DNA from: Cytophagales bacterium
Lineage (GTDB): Bacteria; Bacteroidota; Bacteroidia; Cytophagales; Cyclobacteriaceae
DNA: 64,000 bases
Direction: 5' to 3'
NCBI GenBank assembly: GCA_022360015.1
Contig: JAKSDQ010000334.1
Coordinates: 1 to 64,000 of the forward strand
The notes under the pieces were generated by a model that did no database searches, was not told the DNA's origin, and worked only from the letters and a program-made list of their open reading frames with translations. Below are positions 32,529 through 40,678 of this stretch, piece after piece. A program made the translations under genes and the position numbers. Each line of letters starts with the position of its first letter. The stretch's first letter is position 1.

Positions 32529-34844
32529 ATGAAAAAGAAGCTGGTGAGTCTTCTGGTCTGTATTTTTATTGTCTCTCAAGGTTTTTCCCAGCTATCGACC
32601 GGAACAATAAAAGGCAGGATACTCGATATGAATAAGAATCCACTGCCTGGCGCTGTAATCAAACTGGAAAACAGTGTCACAGGAACAGTAAGTGACGCAA
32701 ATGGTCATTATATGTTGGATAAAGTGCCTACAGGTAAACAAAAAGTTTTTTTTAACTTCCTGGGTTTTCAGGAAGTCGGTAAAAAAATCTTGGTCCAACA
32801 GGGCATTAATGAATTAAGTGACGTCATATTAAACGAAGAGATTAGATCCCTGGATCAGGTAGTGATTACCGCAACAAGAACCGAAACAAATATCGAAAAT
32901 GTTCCTGTACCGCTCCAAATAATTTCCAAAGAGGAAATCCGGAATATCGGGGCAACCAGGTTGAACGAGGTTTTGTTAGAGCAAACCGGATTACTCATCG
33001 ACTCCGATCACGGTACGGGGCTCCAGATTCAAGGCTTTGCTGCTGACTATGCCCTGATCCTCATTGACGGCGAGCCGGTGATCGGAAGAACTGCAGGGAC
33101 GCTGGATTTATCCAGGATTGCAGTCAACAATATTGAAAGGATTGAAATTGTGAAAGGGCCCACGTCTTCACTTTATGGGAGTGAAGCTATGGCCGGTGTA
33201 GTTAATATTATTACCAAGCGAAATCTAAGTCCGTTTTCTGTTGGACTCCAAAGCCGTTACAGAACCAACAACACCCTTGACTTCAATAGTAGTGTAGCCA
33301 GCCTCGGTGATAAATTGGGTGTAGAGATGAATCTGGATTACTTGAGATCCGATGGGTATGACCTCACTCCCAATACCATCAGCAACACTGCCCCTGAGTT
33401 CAATGCCTATACCATACAGCCAAAAATCAGCTACAAATTCAACCAGCGCACCAACCTGGCAGTTAGTGCCAGGTACTATCATGAAGAACAGGAAAATAGG
33501 CAGGAAATTAATGATGAACAGGAATCATTTATCGTTAACGACCAGGGGTTGAGGAAAGACTATGCCATTAACACAGACCTCACCCACACCTTCAATGCTC
33601 GTCACAAACTAAGGCTGAGAAATTACTTTACAAAATATGAAACAGAATCTGAGTTAAACTATCAAAATGACGGGACTTTGTATAATTTTAACTTTTTCGA
33701 TCAATCCTTCAACCGCACGGAACTCCAATACGATGCCGCTATCAGCGCTACACAAAGTGCTACCCTGGGAGCAGGATTTTTTGTCGAAGAAGTAGAGGCT
33801 ACGCGATATGAAAATGTCAACCAATTCACAGCCTCCTATGCTTTTGCCCAGTATCAGTGGGCACCACTTGAAAAGTTTAATATAGTGGCGGGTGCACGGT
33901 TTGACCAGCATAGCGAATATTCCTCACAGCTTTCTCCAAAACTGGCCGTACAATACAGGTTTAATGAAAAGCTTAAAGTTCAGGCTTCTGCCGGGGCCGG
34001 CTACAAAGCTCCTGACTTCAGGCAGTTACTATTAAATTTCACTAATCCTGTAGTTGGTTACAGCGTATTTGGCTCAAGTGTTGTCAGGGAAGGTATCCGT
34101 CGCCTGGAAGCCGAAGGCCGGGTGGATCAAATCCTGATTGACCCGGACAATATAAACGAAATTAAGGCAGAAAGCTCGTGGTCGTTTAACCTGGGCTGGG
34201 AATGGAACCCATTGGCCGGTAAAGACTTCCGCGTAAAGGCTAATCTATTCAGGAACAATATCAATGATCTTATAGAAACAGCACCGGTAGTAAGAAAGAC
34301 CAACGGCCAAAATGTATTTTCCTATTTTAACTTCGACGAGGTTATTACGCAAGGGGTTGAGGCGGAAATGCACTATCGACCGCTCAATAACCTTTCCTTC
34401 AGCCTTGGCTATCAGTATTTGGATACAAGGGATGTGGAAATGTTAAACGAGCTTAAAAACGGAAAGATATTTGCTTCCGGTGAAAATGGCACTTTCAGAC
34501 TCGATAGATCGGATTACAGGGGACTGTTTAACCGCTCCAGGCATTCAGGCAACATCAAAGTTAACTATCACCTGAAAAAACTCAATATGGATTTTTCGGT
34601 CAGGGGAATTTACACCGGTGAATTTGGTGTAGCTGATACCAATGTTAACGGCGTTTACGATGCTTACGACCTGACCGCAGATGATAATTTGTTATGGAAC
34701 GGTTCAATACAAAAGTATTTCCGCAAAGGCTTGGCTTTAGAGGCCGGTGTACGCAATATGCTGGACAGGAGAAATCAGCATGTGCCCACTATGCCCGGCA
34801 GGATATTGTTCGGGGGTTTTTCATACCAATTCAGCAAACAATAA
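32529..34844 (+). CDS. hmuR: TonB-dependent haem receptor
   Basis: The 771-residue outer-membrane receptor has a signal peptide (MKKKLVSLLVCIFIVSQGFS), a carboxypeptidase-regulatory-like domain (about 24-110), a plug domain (about 115-225; VFTITKR-type end VVNIITKR) and a 22-strand barrel. The barrel contains YKAPDFRQLLLNFTNP, the region that in haem receptors carries the FRAP/NPNL-type motif, and ends in FSYQFSKQ. It begins 23 bp after hmuS. Haem specificity follows from position between hmuS and the HmuY gene. Confidence 0.88.
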   Translation: MKKKLVSLLVCIFIVSQGFSQLSTGTIKGRILDMNKNPLPGAVIKLENSVTGTVSDANGHYMLDKVPTGKQKVFFNFLGFQEVGKKILVQQGINELSDVILNEEIRSLDQVVITATRTETNIENVPVPLQIISKEEIRNIGATRLNEVLLEQTGLLIDSDHGTGLQIQGFAADYALILIDGEPVIGRTAGTLDLSRIAVNNIERIEIVKGPTSSLYGSEAMAGVVNIITKRNLSPFSVGLQSRYRTNNTLDFNSSVASLGDKLGVEMNLDYLRSDGYDLTPNTISNTAPEFNAYTIQPKISYKFNQRTNLAVSARYYHEEQENRQEINDEQESFIVNDQGLRKDYAINTDLTHTFNARHKLRLRNYFTKYETESELNYQNDGTLYNFNFFDQSFNRTELQYDAAISATQSATLGAGFFVEEVEATRYENVNQFTASYAFAQYQWAPLEKFNIVAGARFDQHSEYSSQLSPKLAVQYRFNEKLKVQASAGAGYKAPDFRQLLLNFTNPVVGYSVFGSSVVREGIRRLEAEGRVDQILIDPDNINEIKAESSWSFNLGWEWNPLAGKDFRVKANLFRNNINDLIETAPVVRKTNGQNVFSYFNFDEVITQGVEAEMHYRPLNNLSFSLGYQYLDTRDVEMLNELKNGKIFASGENGTFRLDRSDYRGLFNRSRHSGNIKVNYHLKKLNMDFSVRGIYTGEFGVADTNVNGVYDAYDLTADDNLLWNGSIQKYFRKGLALEAGVRNMLDRRNQHVPTMPGRILFGGFSYQFSKQ

Positions 34845-34908
34845 TAACATAGAACAAAAGTGAGCAATAATAATAAACATGGAGTGATAACATAATCATA
34901 TTAATCAA

Positions 34909-35541
34909 ATGAAACCTTTAAAACAAATACTACTGATAAGTTTGTTACTGTTAACAGCAGCTTGTGATGATGACGATGAGCCAGAGGCAGTAGCACCTTT
35001 GGAAGCACAAATAGCTAATGATATTCCGGCTAATCCGCAACCTCCGGGTCCACCTACCGGTGCCCTCCCTGATTATACATTATTCAGCTTTGAAACCGGG
35101 GCTATCGTGGCCGATTCTGACTCGACTACCACTAATTGGGATATAGGATTGAGCGGGCTTTCTATTATTGTCAATGGTGGTGTAAGTGGTCCCGGATCAA
35201 CAGAAGCCCAGATATTAACAGGCTTGTTCGATGAATTAACCACAGCCCCGGAAAATGGGTACGCTTCTGATACAGCCGAGGGTACTGCGATTCCCACCGG
35301 AAGTGGAAACGGATGGTATAACTATAATCTGAACGGAAACAACGTGGTAACCCCTATCCCCGGCAGAGTTATCGTAATCAGAACAAATGATGGTAATTAT
35401 GCAAAATTTGAGATTTTAAATTACTATAAGGGGAATCCGGATGTTACCACAGCGGAATTTATCGACTTTAACACCCGTCCTCCTGGCAGATATTATACCT
35501 TTAAATATGTGTATCAGCCGAATGGGAGCAGGGATTTCTAG
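34909..35541 (+). CDS. hmuY: HmuY-family haem-binding lipoprotein
   Basis: The 210-residue lipoprotein starts MKPLKQILLISLLLLTAAC, with lipobox Cys19 followed by an acidic stretch (DDDDEPE) that favours surface exposure in Bacteroidota. The fold-defining blocks of HmuY are visible: TLFSFETGAIVADSDSTTTN, WDIGLSGLSIIVNGG, RVIVIRTNDGNYAKFEILNY and the YYTFKYVYQPNG ending. In Porphyromonas HmuY takes haem from host proteins and passes it to HmuR. Here it ends the cluster, whereas in P. gingivalis hmuY comes first. The haem-ligating residues could not be assigned. Confidence 0.85.
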   Translation: MKPLKQILLISLLLLTAACDDDDEPEAVAPLEAQIANDIPANPQPPGPPTGALPDYTLFSFETGAIVADSDSTTTNWDIGLSGLSIIVNGGVSGPGSTEAQILTGLFDELTTAPENGYASDTAEGTAIPTGSGNGWYNYNLNGNNVVTPIPGRVIVIRTNDGNYAKFEILNYYKGNPDVTTAEFIDFNTRPPGRYYTFKYVYQPNGSRDF

Positions 35542-35625
35542 TCTCATCGGTAGTGCAAGAAGCTTCACAAGCTTAGCTTTCTGAAAATAAAAAGGATATA
35601 TGCATTATTTTTAAAAATATTAAGT

Positions 35626-35696
35626 CCTTGGTGGCCCCACAGCTTTGAGTTAAATTTGATGCGACACAACTTAAAAAACAATAGGGGCTACCAAGG
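35626..35696. repeat. Inverted repeat between hmuY and the ABC-F gene
   Basis: CCTTGGTGGCCCC (35626-35638) pairs with GGGGCTACCAAGG (35684-35696) with one G-T mismatch across 45 bp. Outside the arms both sides also carry TATGCAT. It may be a terminator for the haem cluster or a small palindromic element. Confidence 0.5.
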
Positions 35697-35780
35697 CACA
35701 AATTTATGCATAGATCCCCGGTAATGCTGAAAATAAGGGCGAGACAGGATGAAGAATTTTTATATAATCTTTTTAGCCTT

Positions 35781-35788
35781 TACTTTTG
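35781..35788 (+). promoter_or_regulatory. -7 box directly before the ABC-F start
   Basis: TACTTTTG fits TAnnTTTG and ends only 4 bp before the ATG at 35793. The predicted transcription start falls on or next to the start codon, implying a leaderless or nearly leaderless mRNA. Confidence 0.45.
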
Positions 35789-35792
35789 CAGC

Positions 35793-37709
35793 ATGCTTTC
35801 TATCAATAACCTCACCTACTACATCGGCGGCCGCCCTATTTATGATAAAGCCTCCCTGCATATAAAGCCAAGGGATAAAATCGGTCTGATTGGGTTAAAT
35901 GGAACCGGTAAAACCACTTTGTTAAGATTGATTACAGGCGAATACCAGTTCGACAGCGGTGAAATCAGTAAGAGCAACGATTGTACCATCGGTTTTTTGA
36001 ATCAGGATCTTCTCTCCTATCAGTCTGATGAAAGCATCTTGCACGTTGCTATGGAGGCTTTTGAAGAAACATTGGAAGTCCAGCGCCAGATAGACAAGGT
36101 TTTGCACCGGATGGAGGCCAACTATGAGGACAAACTGGTGGACCGGCTCACGAAATTACAGGAGCAATTCGAGGCGATGGATGGTTACACCATGCAATCG
36201 AAAGCTGAAGAAATACTGGAAGGAATCGGATTCGATACCGAAGATTTAAACCGGCCTTTGAACGAGTTTTCAGGCGGTTGGCGCATGCGGGTGATGCTGG
36301 CAAAGCTACTGTTGGAAAAGCCTTCGCTATTAATGCTGGATGAGCCCACCAACCATCTTGACCTGCCATCTATTCAGTGGATAGAACAATATCTGAGGGG
36401 CTATGAAGGGGCGGTAATTGTCGTTTCGCACGACCGGCAGTTCCTGGATAATACTGTAAAAACCATTGTAGAAGTAGCTGGTTTACAATTAAATCTATAT
36501 CCGGGAAATTATTCCTTTTACCTGCAAGAAAAAGCTTTACGGTCTGAAATACAACAAAATGCCTTTGAGAATCAGCAACAGATGATCAAACAAACGGAAA
36601 AGTTCATTGAGCGATTCAGGGCTAAAGCTACCAAAGCCAGACAGGTACAATCCAGGGTAAAGGCCCTGGAAAGACTGGAACGTGTGGAAGAGGTGGTTGA
36701 TACCAATAAGTCAATTAATTTCAAATTTGAATTCCGGCAAAAATCAGGAAGATTTATCATTAACCTGAACAATATCTCCAAAGCCTACAACGACCTGGAA
36801 ATTTTCAAAAATACCACGGCAGCTATTGAAAGGGGCGATAAAATCGCATTGATAGGGGCCAACGGAAGAGGGAAATCAACCCTGCTGAGAATTATAGCCG
36901 GCACGGAATCTATGACGGGAGAAAGCATTGAGGGCTACAATGTAATTTCCGCTTTTTATGCGCAGCACCAGTTGGAATCCCTGAATGTGAGTAATGAAAT
37001 ACTCGAGGAATTAAAACAAGCGGGTAGCGGTAAAACAGAAACTGAGTTAAGGAATGTGTTGGGTTGTTTTTTATTCAGCGGTGAGGACGTTTTCAAAAAA
37101 ATCAAGGTCCTTTCGGGTGGGGAAAAATCCAGGGTGGCACTGGCAAAAACCCTGATTTCAGAAGCGAACTTCCTGTTGCTCGATGAGCCTACCAACCACC
37201 TTGATATTCAATCCGAAAACATTCTGATTCAAGCCCTGCAACAATACAAAGGCAGCTTTATCATCGTCTCGCACAACCGCCACTTCATCGCCCGGACAGC
37301 CAACAAAATCTGGTACATTGATAATCAGGAGATTAAGGAATACCCGGGTACTTACGAGGAATACGAGTACTGGCGCAATAAAAATGCTACCGATGAGGTT
37401 CCCACTGCCAAAAACCCGAAAAAAGAACCCGTCAGGAAAAAGCAGGATCCGGAACCATCCACGGGCAAGCAGTCCCAATTGAAAAAACTGCATGAAGAGC
37501 TGAATGAACTGGAGAAAGAAATCAACCGTTTGGACCAGGAAAAAACCCGGCTGGAGGATGACATGGCCACACCGGCCATCTATGCGAATCCCGACCAACT
37601 AGCCGAAGTCAGCGCCCGCTACGATGGCGTTAACCGGTCTCTTACATCAGCCCACGAAAAATGGGAAGAACTGGCATCTGAAATTGACCAGTTGGAAACC
37701 CAAAACTAA
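35793..37709 (+). CDS. ABC-F family ATPase (ribosome-associated)
   Basis: The 638-residue protein has two ABC domains and no membrane segment. Domain one has Walker A GLNGTGKTT near 38, signature FSGGWRMRVMLAKLL and LLMLDEPTNHLDL. Domain two has Walker A GANGRGKST near 355, LSGGEKSRVALAK and LLLDEPTNHLDI. Between them is the helical linker (about 240-300, RFRAKATKARQVQSRVKALERLE) and at the end a coiled coil (about 560-638). This is the EttA/Uup/YheS layout of translation factors. I chose the ATG at 35793 because MLSINNLTYYIGG begins the first ABC fold and a promoter box sits just before it. Confidence 0.92.
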   Translation: MLSINNLTYYIGGRPIYDKASLHIKPRDKIGLIGLNGTGKTTLLRLITGEYQFDSGEISKSNDCTIGFLNQDLLSYQSDESILHVAMEAFEETLEVQRQIDKVLHRMEANYEDKLVDRLTKLQEQFEAMDGYTMQSKAEEILEGIGFDTEDLNRPLNEFSGGWRMRVMLAKLLLEKPSLLMLDEPTNHLDLPSIQWIEQYLRGYEGAVIVVSHDRQFLDNTVKTIVEVAGLQLNLYPGNYSFYLQEKALRSEIQQNAFENQQQMIKQTEKFIERFRAKATKARQVQSRVKALERLERVEEVVDTNKSINFKFEFRQKSGRFIINLNNISKAYNDLEIFKNTTAAIERGDKIALIGANGRGKSTLLRIIAGTESMTGESIEGYNVISAFYAQHQLESLNVSNEILEELKQAGSGKTETELRNVLGCFLFSGEDVFKKIKVLSGGEKSRVALAKTLISEANFLLLDEPTNHLDIQSENILIQALQQYKGSFIIVSHNRHFIARTANKIWYIDNQEIKEYPGTYEEYEYWRNKNATDEVPTAKNPKKEPVRKKQDPEPSTGKQSQLKKLHEELNELEKEINRLDQEKTRLEDDMATPAIYANPDQLAEVSARYDGVNRSLTSAHEKWEELASEIDQLETQN

Positions 37710-37712
37710 AAA

Positions 37713-37800
37713 CCTCTGTGTCTCTTTGTGCCTTTGCGCCTCCGTGGTGAAAAATGGTGAACCACCAAGACACAAAGAATTTTGTCGAAAATGTCATGCA
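37713..37800. repeat. Dispersed intergenic repeat (copy 2, inverted relative to copy 1)
   Basis: The arms CTCTGTGTCTCTTTGTGCC-TTGCGCCTCCGTGGT and ACCACCAAGACACAAAG face each other, followed by AATTTTGTCGAAAATGTC. Read on the other strand, the segment aligns with 4521-4600, including the TTTTCGACAAAAT word and the CCACGGAGG/CCTCCGTGG hairpin top. It occupies the convergent spacer between the ABC-F gene and an outer-membrane protein gene. Confidence 0.7.
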
Positions 37801-37856
37801 ACAGCTACAAGCCTGCTGGCATGGGCCGTCGTGCAATTGCAAAGCGATTTTATAAA

Positions 37857-38822
37857 TTAAAAACCAAATCCTAAAGTTACCGTAAATCGCCTGATTTGCC
37901 GATCCACGGTGACGTCCCACGTGTCCCGGCCCAGCCAATCCACAAAATTGCTCGAAGTTTGTACATCACTCAATTTGTATCCCATTTTTAGAAACATGGC
38001 CATCTTGCTTAGTTTTATTTTTACACCCCCACCAAAGTGAAGATATTTTCCTCCTTCAGCATCATGAAATACCTCAACATCGTCAACCTCGCGTTCTTCA
38101 GCATACGTGTAACCAACATTCATAAAATACAGGGGTACTACCTTGGATCTTCCAATATCTCCGCTGACATTCAGATAAAAGGGCACTATATGAAGGTTTG
38201 GCTGAAAATCCAGCCCTACCCCAAGCCCGGTTTGTAACCACGGCTTAAACCGGTATCCGTTTACCGTATGAACAGAAAAGTTGACAGAATTTTTGAGTGA
38301 AACGTCCTCTTCTCCCACCAATATCCCCACGTCAGTCTCATGATAATAACCACTTTGTTTATCATAAAAATCCGTTCCGGGTCTTTTATTATATTTGATC
38401 TGAGCAATTTCTTCGGTAAAAAAAGTTACTTCTTCTTCATTTTTAAGCTTTAAAATGACATAGTCATCCGGCACCTGATCTATTATTTTTCCAAAAAGAC
38501 TGCCACCGTCTTTTAAAATAATGATCTCACCCCTTTCTTCGTTAAAAGTGGTTTTCGTATTCGATTTATTATGCAGTTTTATTTTCCTGATATCGTGCTG
38601 GTAAATCTTTATAATCTGCCCCCCATTTAACATCACAGAGAGGTACTCTCCGGGAGCTGTCTTGACTATTTTTCCTTTTAATTTACTGCCGTCTTTAAGA
38701 ATTACCACCTTTGAGCCGGCACTTTCCGGATTTCGCTGCGCATGCAAACACGGTTGGTACAATGATACAATGAATAACAGTGAAAAGAAACGCTTTAATA
38801 TTTTGTAAACAGGATCAATCAT
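37857..38822 (-). CDS. Secreted/outer-membrane protein with duplicated beta module
   Basis: The 321-residue product has an N-terminal hydrophobic segment (about 8-27, FFSLLFIVSLYQPCLHA) and two consecutive similar modules: VVILKDGSKLKGKIVKTAPG (about 35-85) and IIILKDGGSLFGKIIDQVPD (about 98-145), each ending in a conserved I-x-x-I-K. The remainder (about 165-321) is strand-rich and ends RRFTVTLGFGF, a typical outer-membrane barrel terminus. So it is a barrel with a periplasmic N-terminal extension. Its ATG follows the LVIVD gene stop by 3 bp, suggesting an operon. Function unknown. Confidence 0.68.
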   Translation of the reverse strand: MIDPVYKILKRFFSLLFIVSLYQPCLHAQRNPESAGSKVVILKDGSKLKGKIVKTAPGEYLSVMLNGGQIIKIYQHDIRKIKLHNKSNTKTTFNEERGEIIILKDGGSLFGKIIDQVPDDYVILKLKNEEEVTFFTEEIAQIKYNKRPGTDFYDKQSGYYHETDVGILVGEEDVSLKNSVNFSVHTVNGYRFKPWLQTGLGVGLDFQPNLHIVPFYLNVSGDIGRSKVVPLYFMNVGYTYAEEREVDDVEVFHDAEGGKYLHFGGGVKIKLSKMAMFLKMGYKLSDVQTSSNFVDWLGRDTWDVTVDRQIRRFTVTLGFGF

Positions 38823-38825
38823 TAC

Positions 38826-40172
38826 TTACTCAGATGGAGTTACGACAGGAATGTGACTCAGCAAAGGCAAAGCAGCAGGATCAGAATAATCAAATTGGTA
38901 CAACCCATCCTGACCAACCATAATCAGGTTATTCTGAAATGGAATGACATCATATGCATGGATATCTCCAATATGTTTTATCAGATTATCACTGATTTTC
39001 TGTACGTCCTCAGTATTAAAAACCTTCAAACCAAATTCCCCTTCACATAAAAACAAATTATCGCGATCGATGCCCAACCCATGCGGATTGTCCATTGGAT
39101 AGGTTTTTTCCAGGGTAGGATTATTTAAATCCCTGATATCCACCACATCCAGTTGATTTACAAATCCATCACAGATATTGCCGGACCTCAGGGTGACAAA
39201 CGCATAATCATCGTTCACCACCACCGGATCACAGGCCGTAAAATGCATAAAAGAAGAAAGGTGGCGGGGCTCCAAGGGGTTGGTGTTATCAAATATATGC
39301 ATGCCGTTATTTGCACCTATAAACAAATTTTGTTTATAGGGAAATATAGTCTCAATTCCTCATCCTACGTTTACTTCATTATCGAGCGTCGGGTCGGCCT
39401 GATTGGTAATATTAAAGACGTACAACTGTGAATCATCTATCGCATACAGATGGTTGGCGGTAATGGCAAATCTTGCCATAGAACCTCCGATACCCGCTTG
39501 GGGTGCAATACTGGCGGCACTGTTCATTTGCAGGTTAGATAAAGATGCCCTGCCGGCACCGGCAAAGTCAGACGCAAGCAAAACTCCTTCCTGCCAAAGG
39601 TGTATGTGCCCATTAAATTCGCCACAATCACCCTCAAAATTACTCACAGTTTCAATTTGGTTCCAATCCGTAATCACGCCCCGCTCCGAATTTAATGCAA
39701 TACCCCCCACCCTGAAGTTAAGATAAACATCTTCAATCCTTTTAACCATCGTGATGTTGTTAATATCACTCAGGTCAAAAGTGAGTACATCCAGATAGCT
39801 GTCGGCATACAGATAATTTCCTTTGGCAGCCATGTCGAAGTTACCGGGTATTTTTATAAAACTCAGCGGTACCGGGTTGGTTTTATCGGCATTATCGATT
39901 ACGTGAACCCCCTCTCCCGGTTCATTGACAAACAGGGTATTGCCATAAATATAGATTTTCCCGGAGGCTGCCATATCTCTTGGGGATTCTTGCTGTACCG
40001 AAGATCTGATATCTTCCATGGAAGTATAAACCGGCTCGTAGTAATGATATACCTGGGTGGTTTCACACTTATCGGTACATCCTTCCAATACCATTCCCAG
40101 GAAAATCAATAAGAAAACGAAAACAAAAAATCTTAATAAGATATCCCGTAATTCAATCATAGACATTTTCAT
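38826..40172 (-). pseudogene. LVIVD-repeat lipoprotein interrupted by one in-frame UGA
   Basis: A single reading frame runs from the ATG at 40172 to the stop at 38826 (449 codons), interrupted only by TGA at 39362-39360 (codon 271). The context is VNVG-stop-GIETIFPYKQNLFIGANN; in relatives an aromatic residue, usually Trp or Phe, sits in this Gly-x-Gly-Ile-Glu-Thr sequence, so TGG to TGA is the simplest explanation. The N-terminus has a lipoprotein signal (lipobox LEGC). The body contains repeated propeller-like units (GVHVIDNADKTNPVPLSFI, MHIFDNTNPLEPRHLSSF, GLKVFNTEDVQKI) of the LVIVD family. Several ATGs (40172, 40166, 40160) could start it. The truncated form would lose about 40 percent of the protein. 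Confidence 0.85.
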
Positions 40173-40678
40173 AGTCAATCCTTTAAGGGTTTTACAATAG
40201 GTTTTATCAAAAACGCGTTTTCACCTAGGAGGACACGACAGTTGTCAAATTGGTTGGAATGCCCCAAACCACCGATGAGCTTTTAAAGGTTAACGCTGTC
40301 ATTCATCTGCTTTCGAGGCGGGATGTCGCAGATTACTTTGTTATAACTTAACCGGGATATCAAAATTTTACCAAAACAGAAACCGGCATTTCTGCCTTGT
40401 GGTGTCAATAATTAGCGAGAATTATATCACGCTACCACATTTTGCGTTATTTTTTTATTTTTCAGTAATAATTACCCCATTTTACGTTATTATTTGAAAT
40501 TTTAAATCCCTTAAATTTGGGGAGGTCACCTGTATTTTAATTTTACTCCACCAATAAAAAATTTGACTTTTTAAGGATTATTTAGTGCATCCTAACGATT
40601 GTTTGGTAAAACTTTCACTAATTATCCCTAATGGATTAACTTAAAATAATTCAAATCTTAATTAAACCCTTATTGATT
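40173..40678. other. AT-rich regulatory region upstream of the SusCD pair
   Basis: About 500 bp without a gene. It contains two 18-bp direct repeats exactly 40 bp apart, TACCACATTTTGCGTTAT (40433-40450) and TACCCCATTTTACGTTAT (40473-40490), differing at two positions, and a -7-like box TAAATTTG at 40512-40519. The repeats are placed upstream of that box, as activator sites would be. About 160 nt of leader would precede susC. Confidence 0.6.

Noticed and set aside
38826-40172. UGA read as tryptophan or selenocysteine in the LVIVD gene
   Set aside because: Many genes in the window end with TGA and use TGG for Trp, and no SECIS-like hairpin was evident after the codon, so a nonsense mutation or base-call error is simpler.
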